A stretch of DNA of 64,000 nucleotides from Tenebrionibacter intestinalis (GTDB taxonomy: Bacteria > Pseudomonadota > Gammaproteobacteria > Enterobacterales > Enterobacteriaceae), in contig NZ_JAEPBH010000018.1 of the NCBI RefSeq assembly GCF_016632365.1, positions 1 through 64,000 on the forward strand, given 5' to 3'. The stretch's first letter is position 1; the number at the start of each line of letters is the position of its first letter. The notes beneath the pieces are model-generated. The model was given only the letters and a program-made list of their open reading frames with translations, had not been told where the DNA came from and ran no database searches. The translations under genes were made by a program, and so were the position numbers. Of this stretch, positions 40,735-52,445 are shown in pieces.

Positions 40735-42702
40735 TCAGTTTTCAGTCAGGGCGTGTTTATATTTATTAAGTATGCTGGTCAACCGTTCCACCGGTTCAGT
40801 CACCTGGCGCGGCGCATCCCAGTTACGCAGCTTCTCCTGGTAAATCGCCAGCTCGTCGAGCAACTGCTGAAAACGTTGAGCACGTTTGTCATCGGAGCCT
40901 GCGCTAATAACACGATCGGCAGTATGTCTTAACTGCCGATGGTAAGCGGACAAATCATCATTGTTGGGTATCGGCGCATCGCGCAAACGCTGGTGAGCAA
41001 TAATGAGCGTTAGCGCGAGGCGGTATTTGGCTATATCGTCAGGAAATTTATTTAACAGCAAAAACAACTGTTGATACAGCGCCGGGAGATGATTTTCCCG
41101 CCGACGCGCCCTGTTGGTCGTCAACGCCGATATCGCCGCCGACACAAACTGGTTAAGCAACGTACGCCCGGTACGTTCGCGAGAATTATCGCGAATCAGC
41201 AAAATAACCATCATCGCCAGCACTGCGCCCACCAGTTGACCAAGCGCGCTATCAAGAAACGAGCTAAATTTGAAGGTCATCGGGTTATCAAGCACCAGAA
41301 CATTGATAGTCCCCGCCAGCGCGCCAAGCGTGCCCAGACGCCGCTTTTGAACTTCTATACCGATAAAAAACGCCAGCAGCGCCAGGCTTATGCACAACAG
41401 CAGCATACTTTGCTGCGTGGCGGGTAAGATTATCAGGAAATAGAGTGAACCAAGCGGCAATGCCATCAGCATGCCGTACACAAAATCGAGCGCCACCATT
41501 CTCGGGTTCGGCAAACGCATGGCCAGCGATATCACTACAGCAATCATCACCATTGCCGAACTACCGGACGTCCAGCCCGTCCATAGCCAGAACAGCGTGC
41601 CAAGCAGGCAGGAAACCGTGGTACGCCAGAAGTTCACCATCGCATGATGGCGCTCGGCGGATTCCGGCCTGACAACCGTTTCGCCGGTCAGGATCTCTTC
41701 TTCCACGGCGCTGATGCGCGTATTGCTAATGATGCCGCGCCGGATAAGCATATAGCGCGTGGCCGCGCCGACCCAGCTATAGAGCGTCACTGGCGTGCCG
41801 CCCCCCCCGATCCAGGAGAAGACACGGCGAATATGTTTAAGGCGCTTATGGACATCGGCGACGGTTTCCACGGGTTCAGCAAATAATTCCCGAAATGCCG
41901 GCGCGATTGCCTCAGGCCGTGTGTTTTGTACCAGGAAGGTTTCACAGGCCTGGGTAATCATCGTCAACAGCAGCGTATTAATGGCATGCAGACGACGATT
42001 AGCGCGCATCCAGCGTGTAGACTCCATATTCAGGTTGCTGCGCATCCCTTCCAGCGCGGTGGTGCGCTGGACCAACCCGCTCCACGCTTTATCCACAGCT
42101 TCGCGATCGCCATGCGCAACACACAACTGCATCAACCGGTACTGATCCACCAATAGCGAATCCAGTTCTTTATCAATTTCCTGTTTGATCGATCGTGGTG
42201 AAAACAGCAGATCGGCCACAATGGCGCAAACGATGCCGATGACAATCTCGCTGCAACGCTCAATGGCAAACTGCGGCGCTACCAGCGGCGTATGTTCAAC
42301 ACTGATGATAATAATCAGCGCGGTATAGCCGGAAAGCCCCCACGCATAGGAATTTTCAACGCGCACCAGCGAAGAAACCCAGGTACAAAAGCCGGCCCAG
42401 ATACATACCACCAGCAACATGACAACCGGCGCCTGAATAAGCGAAGTAATAATGATCAACGCAGCAAGACAGCCGATAAACGTGCCGATAATACGCAGCA
42501 TGCCGCGATAGCGTATCGCGCCGGAATAGGGTTCCCCTCCTGCCGCAAAAGCGGGACCCGCTGCGACAAGCGCCGCAGTCAGCACTGCCCAGCGCGGTGT
42601 TTCCAGTTGAAAATGGAAACCCACAAACAGCGCCAGCACCACCGCGCATGCGAGTTTAATAGCAAAACGCAGATGTAAACGGGAAATGGCAAAGGCGTCC
42701 AT
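40735..42702 (-). CDS. aaeB: p-hydroxybenzoic acid efflux pump subunit AaeB
   Basis: Inner-membrane pump of the FUSC/ArAE family that expels hydroxylated aromatic acids with AaeA. The 655 residues show two blocks of membrane helices (about 15-175 and 360-510) separated and followed by cytoplasmic domains, the typical duplicated layout. It starts five bases after aaeA. Confidence 0.94.
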   Translation of the reverse strand: MDAFAISRLHLRFAIKLACAVVLALFVGFHFQLETPRWAVLTAALVAAGPAFAAGGEPYSGAIRYRGMLRIIGTFIGCLAALIIITSLIQAPVVMLLVVCIWAGFCTWVSSLVRVENSYAWGLSGYTALIIIISVEHTPLVAPQFAIERCSEIVIGIVCAIVADLLFSPRSIKQEIDKELDSLLVDQYRLMQLCVAHGDREAVDKAWSGLVQRTTALEGMRSNLNMESTRWMRANRRLHAINTLLLTMITQACETFLVQNTRPEAIAPAFRELFAEPVETVADVHKRLKHIRRVFSWIGGGGTPVTLYSWVGAATRYMLIRRGIISNTRISAVEEEILTGETVVRPESAERHHAMVNFWRTTVSCLLGTLFWLWTGWTSGSSAMVMIAVVISLAMRLPNPRMVALDFVYGMLMALPLGSLYFLIILPATQQSMLLLCISLALLAFFIGIEVQKRRLGTLGALAGTINVLVLDNPMTFKFSSFLDSALGQLVGAVLAMMVILLIRDNSRERTGRTLLNQFVSAAISALTTNRARRRENHLPALYQQLFLLLNKFPDDIAKYRLALTLIIAHQRLRDAPIPNNDDLSAYHRQLRHTADRVISAGSDDKRAQRFQQLLDELAIYQEKLRNWDAPRQVTEPVERLTSILNKYKHALTEN

Positions 42703-42707
42703 GTCAG

Positions 42708-43637
42708 TTAACCAAACTCACGCAGACGGCGCAGCAATTTCATAAAAGGAGATGTTTTACTTCTGTCCCGGTCTTTGCCAGTGACAACAACCGTTGCCGT
42801 GGTACCCGCCGGGTAGAGATTGCCCGCCTGCTTATCAAGACGAATGCGTACCGGCACGCGCTGCGCCAGGCGCACCCATTCCAGATTAGAATCAACAGAC
42901 GCCATCCCCTTGCTGTCACTGGTGCTGCTGGCGTTCGTCACGCCTGCCGAAATGCTTTCTACAGTACCGGTCAGAATGTTTTCTGCGCCCAGCGGCGTAA
43001 TTTCTACCCGCAACCCCGGTCTTATCCTGTTGAGTTTGGTTTCCTCCATATACGCCAGTACGTAGAACGTGTCTTTTTTTACCAGCGCCACGGCCGTTGC
43101 GCCGCGGGTAATAAACTCGCCAACGTAAACGTTCAGGTTAGTCACCCAGCCGTCCGCCGGCGCGCGGATAACGGTACGCTCCAGATCCAGTTTCGCCAGT
43201 TCGCGCGTGGCCTGCGCTTTCGCGAGCTGGTGCAGCGTGGTTTGTAGCCCGCTATTGGACTGTTCTATTTCTTCACGCGACATTGCCTGAATACCCAGCC
43301 GGTTGCGGCGCCCGGCTTCGCGGCGCTTTTCATTTGCCAGAGACGTATAATACCCTACATCTGCCTGCGCCTGCGCCAACGCCTGCTCATAGCGGGGCCG
43401 GTCTATCGTGAATAATACCTGGCCTTTTTGCACCTGCTCATTATCATGCACTTTTACATCGGTAATCAGCCCGGCCACGTCCGGAGCAATAGCAACAACA
43501 TCAGCGGTGAAGCGGGCGTCGCGAGTCCAGGGCGATTGCGTATAAAAACTCCATATGCGCAAAATAGCGATAAAAGCAATCAATACCAGCACCAGCGTTA
43601 CCGCCATACGTACGATTTTTCTTGTTAGTGTTTTCAC
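42708..43637 (-). CDS. aaeA: p-hydroxybenzoic acid efflux pump subunit AaeA
   Basis: Periplasmic membrane-fusion (HlyD-like) partner of AaeB. I chose the GTG at 43637 ([11 protein letters not shown]), five bases after GAGGTGG, giving 309 residues, close to the 310 of E. coli. One N-terminal membrane helix is followed by the biotinyl-lipoyl half-motifs ([39 protein letters not shown]) and a helical hairpin between them. Confidence 0.93.
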   Translation of the reverse strand: MKTLTRKIVRMAVTLVLVLIAFIAILRIWSFYTQSPWTRDARFTADVVAIAPDVAGLITDVKVHDNEQVQKGQVLFTIDRPRYEQALAQAQADVGYYTSLANEKRREAGRRNRLGIQAMSREEIEQSNSGLQTTLHQLAKAQATRELAKLDLERTVIRAPADGWVTNLNVYVGEFITRGATAVALVKKDTFYVLAYMEETKLNRIRPGLRVEITPLGAENILTGTVESISAGVTNASSTSDSKGMASVDSNLEWVRLAQRVPVRIRLDKQAGNLYPAGTTATVVVTGKDRDRSKTSPFMKLLRRLREFG

Positions 43638-43644
43638 ATCCACC

Positions 43645-43848
43645 TCAAACAAACAGGCGCGAGATTAGCCAGAAGAGACAGCAGTAAAGCGCCGTATTGA
43701 ACAACGCTGGATGCCAGACAAAGTCATAAATCCCCGTTGGGGCCAGTAAGCGTCTGACCAGCCAGAACAGCGCCAGAGAGAGAAGTAGCTCAACGAATAT
43801 CGGTGGGAAAGACAGACCAAACACCACGATAACCGGAAATAAACTCAT
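43645..43848 (-). CDS. aaeX: small membrane protein AaeX
   Basis: A 67-residue DUF1656 protein with two predicted membrane helices (about 9-28 and 46-64), first gene of aaeXAB, seven bases before aaeA. Its function in the efflux system is not known. Confidence 0.92.
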   Translation of the reverse strand: MSLFPVIVVFGLSFPPIFVELLLSLALFWLVRRLLAPTGIYDFVWHPALFNTALYCCLFWLISRLFV

Positions 43849-43995
43849 GTTAATCCTGAAAGAAAGCAGGTAGCCGATTTTTTATATGCCGCGGATTGTC
43901 GCGACATAATGGCCGATAACAACCTGGCAAGCGTGCGGCGACGATGTTGTTAGTAATAATATAGTAACGTAACAGTTAACCTGTTATCTATAATG

Positions 43996-44011
43996 TGTGA
44001 ACTAAATCACT
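43996..44011. promoter_or_regulatory. CRP-like site between aaeX and aaeR
   Basis: TGTGA-ACTAAA-TCACT matches the CRP pattern at nine of ten positions and ends 18 bp before the aaeR start in a 181-bp divergent region. Binding of the LysR protein AaeR is also expected in this region. Inference only. Confidence 0.4.
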
Positions 44012-44029
44012 TTTAAGCCAGAGTGAACA

Positions 44030-44968
44030 ATGGAGAGATTAAAACGGATGTCGGTCTTCGCCAAAGTGGTCGAACACGGCTCCTTTACGGCTGCGGCCCG
44101 GCAGTTGCAAATGAGCGTATCGTCCATCAGTCAGACCGTGTCACGGCTGGAGAATGAGCTACAGGTAAAGCTACTCAACCGTAGCACGCGCAGCATTGGC
44201 CTTACTGAAGCCGGTAAAATTTATTATCAGGGCTGCCGCAAAATGCTGTATGAAGTACAGGAGGTGCATGAACAGCTCGACGCTTTTAATAATACCCCTA
44301 CCGGAACGCTGCGCATCGGCAGCTCTTCAACTATGGCGCAAAATGTCCTGGCAGAGATGACGGTTGACATGCTCAGAGAATATCCCGGTCTGACCGTGAA
44401 TTTGGTTACGGGCATTCCGGCGCCAGACCTGATTGCCGACGGGCTGGATTTAGTTATCCGCGTTGGCGCTTTGCAGGATTCAGGTCTGTTTTCGCGCAAA
44501 CTCGGGGCTATGCCAATGATAATTTGCGCAGCCAAAAGCTACCTGGCGCAGTACGGGGTGCCGGAAAACCCCGGCGATCTGACCAGGCACAGTTGGCTTG
44601 CCTACAGCGTGCTTCCGGATAATGAATTCGAACTGATTGCTCCGCAAGGATTAGCCATCCGCCTTGCGCCTGAAGGGCGCTTTACCACTAACGACCCAAT
44701 GACGCTGACGCGCTGGATCTCCGCCGGCGCCGGCATTGCCTACGTACCGCTAATGTGGGTTATCGACCAGGTAAATCGGGGCGAGCTGGAAACGCTGCTT
44801 CCGCACTATCAGTCCGATCCTCGTCCTGTTTATGCGCTTTATACCGAAAAGGATAAGCTGCCGCTGAAGGTACAGGTATGCATAAATTATCTGGCGGAGT
44901 ATTTTAATAAGTTCGCGTTGATTTATCAGAATATGCGTGAGGGCAAAGGCGGTATTGAAGAACGGTGA
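44030..44968 (+). CDS. aaeR: LysR-family activator AaeR
   Basis: Activates the divergent aaeXAB operon in response to aromatic acids such as p-hydroxybenzoate. The 312 residues have an N-terminal winged helix (FAKVVEHGSFTAAARQLQMS; SSISQTVSRLENELQVKLLN) and a C-terminal effector-binding domain (GTLRIGSSSTMAQNVL). Its position opposite aaeX is as in E. coli. Confidence 0.93.
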   Translation: MERLKRMSVFAKVVEHGSFTAAARQLQMSVSSISQTVSRLENELQVKLLNRSTRSIGLTEAGKIYYQGCRKMLYEVQEVHEQLDAFNNTPTGTLRIGSSSTMAQNVLAEMTVDMLREYPGLTVNLVTGIPAPDLIADGLDLVIRVGALQDSGLFSRKLGAMPMIICAAKSYLAQYGVPENPGDLTRHSWLAYSVLPDNEFELIAPQGLAIRLAPEGRFTTNDPMTLTRWISAGAGIAYVPLMWVIDQVNRGELETLLPHYQSDPRPVYALYTEKDKLPLKVQVCINYLAEYFNKFALIYQNMREGKGGIEER

Positions 44969-44998
44969 TCCCCTTGCAAACACAAGGGGAAACGGGCA

Positions 44999-46447
44999 TC
45001 AGGCGGTGCCGCCAACCGTCAGGTTATCCACCCGAAGCGTCGGTTGTCCTACACCAACCGGCAGGCTTTGCCCTTCTTTACCGCAAACGCCTACGCCATT
45101 ATCCAGACGCAGATCGTTACCTACCATTGAGATTTGCTGCATCGCTTCAATACCGGAGCCAATGAGCGTCGCCCCCTTCACGGGCCTGGTTACTTTACCT
45201 TTCTCAATCAGATAGGCCTCGGAGGTAGAGAACACAAATTTACCCGAGGTGATATCCACCTGCCCGCCGCCAAAGTTTGGCGCGAAAATACCGTACTCCA
45301 CCGACTCGATTATCTCCTGCGGCGTGGATTTCCCGGCCAGCATATAGGTGTTTGTCATACGCGGCATCGGCAGGTGCGCATAGGATTCACGGCGCCCGTT
45401 ACCGGTTGGCTCAACCCCCATCAGACGCGCGTTAAGCTTGTCCTGCATATAACCTTTCAGCACGCCGTTTTCAATCAGCACGTTGTACTGCCCCGGCACG
45501 CCTTCATCGTCAATGGCGAGTGAACCGCGACGGTTCAGCATTGTGCCATCGTCCACTACGGTACACAGCGGCGAGGCGACCCGTTCCCCTACCTGGCCGC
45601 TGAACACCGAGGTGCCGCGGCGATTAAAGTCGCCTTCCAGGCCGTGGCCGACCGCTTCATGGAGCAGCACTCCCGGCCAGCCCGCGCCCAACACCACGGG
45701 CAGCGTACCGGCCGGCGCCGCAACGGCGTCAAGATTTACCAGCGCCATACGCACCGCCTCTTTCGCCCAGGCATCGGCGCGGACGTCGCCGCCTTCCACT
45801 GTTTCAAGAAACCATTCATAGCCAAAACGCCCGCCGCCGCCGCTTGTGCCTCGTTCACGCTTACCCGCCTGCTCAACCTGCACGCTGACCGACAGGCGCA
45901 CCAGCGGGCGTATATCCGCCGCCAGCGTACCGTCGGTTGCGGCAACCAGAATCAGTTCATACACGCCGGTCAGGCTGGCGTTAACTTCCTGTACGCGGCG
46001 ATCGGCCGCGCGAGCCGCGGCGTCAACACGCTTAAGAATATCCAGCTTCTCTTCACGGCTCAGGCTGGTAAGCGGGTCAACGGCAGTATAAAGCGATTTA
46101 TGGGTGACTTCGCCTAGCGTGCGCACACGCCCTTCACCCTGTTCCATAACAATGCTGCGCGCCGCATGGGCGCTCTGCTCAAGCGATTGCAGGCTAATCT
46201 GATCGGCGTAGGCAAACCCCGTTTTTTCACCACTGATGGCGCGAACGCCAACCCCCTGATCAATGTTGTATGAACCCTCTTTAATAATGCTGTCTTCCAG
46301 CACCCAGGATTCGTGATAGCTGGACTGGAAATAGAGATCGCCATAGTCAAGACGCCGCTCAGACAACTGGCCAAGGATGGAAAACAGATCCTGATGATTC
46401 AGGCCATGCGCCCCGAGTAATTGTTCACTAACCAGCTTCAAACTCAT
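44999..46447 (-). CDS. tldD: metalloprotease subunit TldD
   Basis: Zinc peptidase subunit that acts with TldE (PmbA) in microcin B17 maturation and degradation of CcdA; TldE lies outside this window. The 482 residues contain the metal-binding motif [14 protein letters not shown] (HExxxH) and the conserved [16 protein letters not shown] and C-terminal [19 protein letters not shown] segments. It is convergent with aaeR; a CCCCTTG/CAAGGGG hairpin (44970-44989) separates the two stops. Confidence 0.95.
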   Translation of the reverse strand: MSLKLVSEQLLGAHGLNHQDLFSILGQLSERRLDYGDLYFQSSYHESWVLEDSIIKEGSYNIDQGVGVRAISGEKTGFAYADQISLQSLEQSAHAARSIVMEQGEGRVRTLGEVTHKSLYTAVDPLTSLSREEKLDILKRVDAAARAADRRVQEVNASLTGVYELILVAATDGTLAADIRPLVRLSVSVQVEQAGKRERGTSGGGGRFGYEWFLETVEGGDVRADAWAKEAVRMALVNLDAVAAPAGTLPVVLGAGWPGVLLHEAVGHGLEGDFNRRGTSVFSGQVGERVASPLCTVVDDGTMLNRRGSLAIDDEGVPGQYNVLIENGVLKGYMQDKLNARLMGVEPTGNGRRESYAHLPMPRMTNTYMLAGKSTPQEIIESVEYGIFAPNFGGGQVDITSGKFVFSTSEAYLIEKGKVTRPVKGATLIGSGIEAMQQISMVGNDLRLDNGVGVCGKEGQSLPVGVGQPTLRVDNLTVGGTA

Positions 46448-46558
46448 TTTTCGTTACTCATTCGTTTATTGACCCGGCAATGGGGTATCTGGTGAGACTG
46501 GGATAATCCACCGCTCACGTCAACTTAAAGCGCAAACTCAGATGCTTTTGTTGGTTTA

Positions 46559-49500
46559 TTACTTGCTGCTTGCTCGCGGCTGGCGCAGCACTTCATTAAT
46601 TTGCGGCCGCTCAATCGGCCCGGTAATACGGTAGCGCAGTACGGAAATTTTGCTCCACAGCGGCCCCAGCACTCTGCTGGCGGCAAACACGGCGGCGCCG
46701 ACTATAGGATTAATGGCAAACGCCGTCGCCACGCCTACGGTTGCGGAGATTTCCGGCGCAACGACCGCTTCTACGTTCAGTTCGCGCTTCACCAGATTGA
46801 CCGCCCCTTTCATAGCGATATCCGCCTCCAGCCCATCGATCAACGTATCATCTGTATGTAACACGCCATCCTTAATCCAGGCGGTGCTTCGGATGGCGTC
46901 AAAATAGAATCCATCGCTAAACGTATCGCTGAAGTCAAGACGTAGCTTGCGCAACAGCGCATCAAAACTCAGCAGGCGCAGCACTTGCCCGGCGTGCCCG
47001 GTGCCGAATTCAGCTATCTGCCCTTTGCCAAAACGGGTACGCACAATTCCGTTCAACGAGGCTTCTTGCGGTTGCCACGGCGCATTTCGCCAGTGTAAAT
47101 CGTAGTCCACATTAAACGACGCCCCTTGTATGGGGCTACTGGCGCCAAAAAAACTCGCCGCAGCATCAATACGTTTTCCCTGAAGCTGCCCCTTAAGCGA
47201 CGTGCGCTGTTCACCTTTGCGGTTAACCCACTCCCCCTGCGCGTTAAGCCGGGCAAAGCCGGTATCCAGCACGCCGTTGCTGAGGCTGAGCGTATCTCCC
47301 TTTACGGTTAAATCCGCATCGATGCGCCCATATTTTTGCCCCCACAGCCAGCATTGCGCACAACGCAGCGCCAGGTTGGGCCAGCCGCTAAAACTTATCT
47401 GCCGGGTCGGCATAAACGGCGTGTTCTTATACGTATCGCCTGGTTTCGCCTGCTCGGGGTTGTAGTAAAGGTAATTGATATCCGCCTGCCAGGGCGCGCT
47501 ATCGCGCATCATAAGCGTACCGGTAAGCTCGCGTCCCTGAACGCTAACGCGCGTGCCGCCGCTTACCGGCTGCGATACAATGCCAAGGTTATTCCAGCGC
47601 TGGCCGCCCAGCATAAGCGCTGGCGTGCGCAGCGTTATCGATTTTGGAAAAAGCACGCTGTCGCGGGACCGCTGCATAGTATCTTGCTGAAATAACGCCA
47701 GCCATCCGGCGCCGTCCAGCGGCGGCAGATTCAGTTCCACGCCCGCTTTATCTGGTAACGCAGGCAGCGTTTTACTATCCGTCACCCAAATGGCGCGGTC
47801 GAGTCGTAATTTTTCTCCCAGTAGCCAGCGGCTGTTGAAACGACCGCCGTCGCCCGCTTTTGCGATAATATCGACATGCCTGAGATCGCCTTTTGCGGAC
47901 ACGTTGACAGGAAGATTCACACCCGCATTTTTCTCCAGTGGAGAGGGTAACTGACTGCTCACATTTTTCAGTTCGCCGTTTAATGCGACGTTATACGTTG
48001 CGCTACCGTGATAGGGCAACGTAATCGCTACCGTCCCCTTCCACGGCACGCTGCCCTTAATCTGCCTGTTCAGCGCCGGCGGCAGCAACCCGGTCGCCGC
48101 CGGCTGCCAGTTGCCGTTTAGATTGACGCCCACGTCATACGACGTTGCTCCCTGATGAGTCGTGAAATTCAGGCCGAGCGGCTGATTAAACCAGCGCGCA
48201 GTAAGCGACTTACTGGTCAGGTTGCCATTATTGAAGCTAAAATCACCGCTAAGGCGCTCCAGCTTGCTACCAAGCGGCTGAATAAAAAGCGAGTTTTGGC
48301 GTAGCATAACGTCGCCTTTCGCAGTAACTTTTTCGCCATTTAACGGAATATCAAGATGTAAGCGAGCGCTCACATCCCCATCAATCTGGAGTTCATTAAG
48401 GGTGGCCCCCAGCGAATCACGCAGCGGCGTTTGCCGGAAATAAGGCCCGATCGCCCGCCCCGGTCCGCGTATATCAGCATCAATCCGCAGCTTCCTGCGC
48501 GCATAATCAGAAATAGCCGCCACAAGATTTGTTGCTTTCACATCGCCAAGCATCGCTTCCGGCGCTTTCATCCACAGCGCGTCGTTCAAAAAATCCAGTT
48601 CAATATCCAGATTTTTTAACGCGGGCCATTCGGGCTGGAAAGCAAAGGTGGCGTTACGCAGCGGCGCCAGCACTTCAAACTGCCCTTCATTGTGTTTATA
48701 AGGAAACAGGTGAGGATTACCGTTGTAAACCAATGTGGCATTGTCCACCTGACCGCCTTTGATTGCGCCGCTCAGATAACCCACCAGCGTTTCGCCCATC
48801 AGGTTTTCCGGAAAGTAGCGCCATGCCTGGCTGGCGTCAGCGGTGCGAACGCCGGCAAGTATGCTCAGCCAGGGCGCCCCCCCCTTTGGCTGGAGATAGC
48901 GAAAACTGCCATTAGCCCATAACGCTTTCGCCTGCACATCAATACGTTTCCCCGACAGGCTGAACCCCTCATTTATATCGTTGCGCCAGTCGAGCGTTGC
49001 ACTCCCTGCGGCAATGTCCAGCGGTGCGGGAAATACGCCGCTATATGGCATACGCGCACCACGCATCGTAAGCACAAGTCGGCCGTTTTCCAGGCTGCCA
49101 GCGACATTACCCGCAAGATGCTCTACGCCAGGCAGCAGCTTCCACTGTCGCCAGGCGATATCCTGCCATCGCCCCTGAAGGCGGGTCTTTTCCGGCTGCT
49201 GTAGCGGGATATCCAGCGCCAGCGCCTCAATCTTTCCCTGAGGCTGCATTGTGCGCCACACGCCGCTCGCTTCAGGTGCGAACTTTTCCGCCACCGGCAG
49301 CAAAGGCAGCAGCATCGCCAGTTCCACATTGCTGGCGCGCACGCGCAGCTCTTCGCTGCGTACGCCGCCGGGGCCGCCGGCCTCACGCTCAGGCAGCCAG
49401 CCGAGCGTTAACGCCCCCTTCGGCCACTTAAGCCCATCTATCTCAATACGGGTATCCGGGATCGCAATCTGCCAGCCATCAATAATCCTGCTAACGTGTG

Positions 49501-50353
49501 CGGTAAGGTTGTCTACGGAAAGCCGGTGCGTGCGGCCATCGCCGGGCCAGGTCGCACCGCCCTGTTTAAGCAATAAGTCGCCGCCGCCAGGCCTGCCGCC
49601 TTCCACCGTCATCCAGCCCTGCAGGCTAAAGCGCGCATGGCTGAGCTTAACTTTTTCATTCATCCAGCGGCTAAGCCACGGGGTAACGTCAACATCATCC
49701 GCCTGCATCCAGATCGTGCCATTGCTGAGCAGCCCCTGATCATCACGCAGATCCATACGCATACGCACAACGCCATGCTGCCCATTAAAGGTTGACAGGC
49801 TAATTTGCCCCTCGGCGCGATGGCGGCGATGAGTGTTCAGCCAGGTCAGTTGAGGAATAGCAAGACTGGCCCGTTGTCCGGAGGGCGTGACAAAGCTAAC
49901 GGCGCTGTCACGCAGGTCAAAGTGATCAAACTGATTCAGAAACAGATCGACAATGCGATCCGGCTCAATGTTATCCCCGTTATTCTTTACCAGCGGCGCG
50001 TTAAGGCGCATCCGCATCTGATAAAAAGTGAGATCGCGAAACTGCCAGCGCAGGTGAAGAAGGCTTTGCCAGATATCCAGCGCCAGCGTAACGCGCTGCA
50101 CTTCCAGGCTTCCGCCATCTTTAAGGCCGGTCTGCAAATTTCGCACATCAAGCGTTGGTCCGAAATTTCGCCAGGCGGCATTAACGCGCCCGACAGATAC
50201 CGGCACGCCAGCGGCCTGCTCGATTTTTTCAACCAGCGCAGGCCGCCAGGTATCCAGGTGCGGCAACAGCAGGCGCAGCCCGCTCACCAGCAGTGCGACA
50301 ATAACAATTAGCGTTGCGCCTATGAGTAGCAGTATACCCGGCAGTCGCCTCAC
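46559..50353 (-). CDS. yhdP: AsmA-like phospholipid transport protein YhdP
   Basis: Very large inner-membrane-anchored periplasmic protein, one of the bridge-like proteins (with TamB and YdbH) that carry phospholipids toward the outer membrane. The GTG start follows AAGGAG and gives 1264 residues (E. coli 1266): one N-terminal membrane helix (about 4-27), a long repetitive beta-strand groove and the AsmA-type C-terminal region (about 1100-1240). It sits 32 bp after rng and ends 111 bp before tldD. Confidence 0.95.
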   Translation of the reverse strand: MRRLPGILLLIGATLIVIVALLVSGLRLLLPHLDTWRPALVEKIEQAAGVPVSVGRVNAAWRNFGPTLDVRNLQTGLKDGGSLEVQRVTLALDIWQSLLHLRWQFRDLTFYQMRMRLNAPLVKNNGDNIEPDRIVDLFLNQFDHFDLRDSAVSFVTPSGQRASLAIPQLTWLNTHRRHRAEGQISLSTFNGQHGVVRMRMDLRDDQGLLSNGTIWMQADDVDVTPWLSRWMNEKVKLSHARFSLQGWMTVEGGRPGGGDLLLKQGGATWPGDGRTHRLSVDNLTAHVSRIIDGWQIAIPDTRIEIDGLKWPKGALTLGWLPEREAGGPGGVRSEELRVRASNVELAMLLPLLPVAEKFAPEASGVWRTMQPQGKIEALALDIPLQQPEKTRLQGRWQDIAWRQWKLLPGVEHLAGNVAGSLENGRLVLTMRGARMPYSGVFPAPLDIAAGSATLDWRNDINEGFSLSGKRIDVQAKALWANGSFRYLQPKGGAPWLSILAGVRTADASQAWRYFPENLMGETLVGYLSGAIKGGQVDNATLVYNGNPHLFPYKHNEGQFEVLAPLRNATFAFQPEWPALKNLDIELDFLNDALWMKAPEAMLGDVKATNLVAAISDYARRKLRIDADIRGPGRAIGPYFRQTPLRDSLGATLNELQIDGDVSARLHLDIPLNGEKVTAKGDVMLRQNSLFIQPLGSKLERLSGDFSFNNGNLTSKSLTARWFNQPLGLNFTTHQGATSYDVGVNLNGNWQPAATGLLPPALNRQIKGSVPWKGTVAITLPYHGSATYNVALNGELKNVSSQLPSPLEKNAGVNLPVNVSAKGDLRHVDIIAKAGDGGRFNSRWLLGEKLRLDRAIWVTDSKTLPALPDKAGVELNLPPLDGAGWLALFQQDTMQRSRDSVLFPKSITLRTPALMLGGQRWNNLGIVSQPVSGGTRVSVQGRELTGTLMMRDSAPWQADINYLYYNPEQAKPGDTYKNTPFMPTRQISFSGWPNLALRCAQCWLWGQKYGRIDADLTVKGDTLSLSNGVLDTGFARLNAQGEWVNRKGEQRTSLKGQLQGKRIDAAASFFGASSPIQGASFNVDYDLHWRNAPWQPQEASLNGIVRTRFGKGQIAEFGTGHAGQVLRLLSFDALLRKLRLDFSDTFSDGFYFDAIRSTAWIKDGVLHTDDTLIDGLEADIAMKGAVNLVKRELNVEAVVAPEISATVGVATAFAINPIVGAAVFAASRVLGPLWSKISVLRYRITGPIERPQINEVLRQPRASSK

Positions 50354-50385
50354 CTTTATACTCCTTGTCAGCGGCCGCGCCGCAG

Positions 50386-51855
50386 CTACATCATGACGAC
50401 GTCAAACTGCTCCTGGTTGTAGAGCGGTTCAATTTGAACTTTCACCTGCTTGCCAACGAAGATTTCAACTTCAGCCAGCGCGTGGGACTCCTCTCCCTTA
50501 AGCGCTTCAGCGACGGTGGGAGAAGCATAGACCAGAAAACGATCGGTATCATAAGCGTGGTGTACGCGTACTATTTCTCGCATAATCTCATAGCAGACGG
50601 TTTCCACCGATTTTACCGTTCCACGACCGTGGCAAGTGGGGCATTCATGGCACAGAACATGTTCCACGCTTTCGCGGGTGCGCTTGCGCGTCATCTCCAC
50701 CAGCCCCAGCGCTGAAAAGCCATTAATGCTGGTTTTTACGCGATCTTTACTCAGCGCCTGCTCCAGAGAATGCAGCACGCGCCGACGATGATCGTCATTC
50801 CCCATATCAATAAAGTCGATGATGATAATACCGCCCAGATTACGCAAACGTAACTGGCGGGCGATGGCCTGCGTGGCTTCAATGTTGGTATTGAATATTG
50901 TGTCATCAAGATTGCGGTGCCCAACAAACGCGCCGGTGTTGATATCGACGGTCGTCATCGCTTCTGTCTGATCGATAATCAGATAGCCGCCTGATTTCAG
51001 TTCAACTTTTCGCTCCAGCGCACGCTGAATCTCATTTTCGACATCGTAAAGATCGAAAATGGGCTGATAGCCGCTATAGTGCTCAAGTTTATTCGCCATA
51101 TCAGGTATATACTCGGCGGTAAACTCCAGCAGCATATCGTAAGTCAGGCGCGAATCGACACGGATGCGATCCAGGGATGCGTCGGCAAAATCGCGCAGCA
51201 CACGCTGCGCTAATGCCAGTTCACCGTAGAGCTTGCACCGCGTCTGGTTACGTTTTTTACGCTCCATCACTTTATGCCAGACGCGCTTAAGATACGCGGC
51301 ATCCGAACTTAGCTCTTTAGCGCTAACGCCTTCGGCTGCGGTACGAATGATAAAACCACCCTGCTCATCACAATATTCGGCAACGATCTGCTTAAGCCTT
51401 TCGCGCTCTTCTTCTCCCTCAATGCGTTGGGAAACGCCGACGTGAGAGGCGCCCGGCATAAAAACCAGATAGCGCGACGGCAGCGTGATATCAGTAGTAA
51501 GTCTTGCGCCCTTAGTGCCAAGGGGGTCCTTAACCACCTGCACCATAAGATCCTGCCCCTGGCGCACCAACTGAGAAATATCACGCACGGTAAAATTTTT
51601 TTGCTCATCTCCGGCCACGCATTCGGTATGGGGCATGATATCGGAGGCGTGCAAAAAGGCGGCCTTATCGAGGCCAATATCTACAAATGCCGCCTGCATA
51701 CCCGGCAGGACCCGGCTAATACGACCTTTGTAGATATTGCCTACAATACCCCGCCGCGCTTCACGCTCAATATGAATTTCCTGTAGCGTCCCTCCGTCAA
51801 TGTACGCAACCCGCGTCTCCGACGGGGTAATATTTACCAACAATTCAGCCGTCAT
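50386..51855 (-). CDS. rng: ribonuclease G
   Basis: Endonuclease that matures the 5' end of 16S rRNA and degrades some mRNAs. Starting at [18 protein letters not shown] gives 489 residues, the E. coli length. It has the S1 domain (about 35-120), RNase E-like catalytic aspartates in [12 protein letters not shown] and [17 protein letters not shown], and the zinc-link cysteines [11 protein letters not shown]. It overlaps the yhdE stop by 11 bp. Confidence 0.96.
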   Translation of the reverse strand: MTAELLVNITPSETRVAYIDGGTLQEIHIEREARRGIVGNIYKGRISRVLPGMQAAFVDIGLDKAAFLHASDIMPHTECVAGDEQKNFTVRDISQLVRQGQDLMVQVVKDPLGTKGARLTTDITLPSRYLVFMPGASHVGVSQRIEGEEERERLKQIVAEYCDEQGGFIIRTAAEGVSAKELSSDAAYLKRVWHKVMERKKRNQTRCKLYGELALAQRVLRDFADASLDRIRVDSRLTYDMLLEFTAEYIPDMANKLEHYSGYQPIFDLYDVENEIQRALERKVELKSGGYLIIDQTEAMTTVDINTGAFVGHRNLDDTIFNTNIEATQAIARQLRLRNLGGIIIIDFIDMGNDDHRRRVLHSLEQALSKDRVKTSINGFSALGLVEMTRKRTRESVEHVLCHECPTCHGRGTVKSVETVCYEIMREIVRVHHAYDTDRFLVYASPTVAEALKGEESHALAEVEIFVGKQVKVQIEPLYNQEQFDVVMM

Positions 51856-52438
51856 TTTGTCCCCATTCATCACGCAGCGCGTGAAAATTGCGCAGCAGCT
51901 CCCAGGTTTCTACCAGCGGCAAACCGACAACAGCATGATAGCTGCCGTTTATTGTTCTGACAAAACAGCCGCCGACGCCCTGAATGCCATACGCGCCCGC
52001 CTTATCCAGCGGCTCGCCGCTGGCGACGTAATCGGCAATATCCTGCTCCGACAACGTGCGAAAAGTCACTTCCGTTATCACCAGGCAATCCAGCATTCGC
52101 TTTCTGTCGGCAATAGCTACCGCCGTCATAACCCGATGCGTCTGGCCGGACAAACGACGCAGCATGGCAGACGCGTGCTCCGCATCACGAGGTTTTTCAA
52201 ACACTTCATCGTTAAGAACAACGAGGGTATCGGCACCGAGTACCGGCAAGTCGCGCCCGGCAAGCGCCACGCCGGCTCGCGCTTTATCCTGCGCCAGACG
52301 CAAAACGTACTGCTGAGCGGTTTCACCGGCATGCCGAACCTCTTCCACACCCGGTATGACGTGCGTAAACGATACGCCAAGCTGCCTGAGCAGCGCCTGA
52401 CGTCGGGGGGATCCAGAAGCAAGCAGGATATCGATCAT
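51845..52438 (-). CDS. yhdE: Maf-family nucleoside triphosphate pyrophosphatase
   Basis: Hydrolyses dTTP, UTP and modified pyrimidine nucleotides to monophosphates. The 197 residues begin [21 protein letters not shown] with the SGSPRR active motif, and carry the [23 protein letters not shown] and [10 protein letters not shown] motifs of the Maf fold. It lies between mreD and rng. Confidence 0.94.
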   Translation of the reverse strand: MIDILLASGSPRRQALLRQLGVSFTHVIPGVEEVRHAGETAQQYVLRLAQDKARAGVALAGRDLPVLGADTLVVLNDEVFEKPRDAEHASAMLRRLSGQTHRVMTAVAIADRKRMLDCLVITEVTFRTLSEQDIADYVASGEPLDKAGAYGIQGVGGCFVRTINGSYHAVVGLPLVETWELLRNFHALRDEWGQNDG

Positions 52439-52445
52439 GGGCGCC

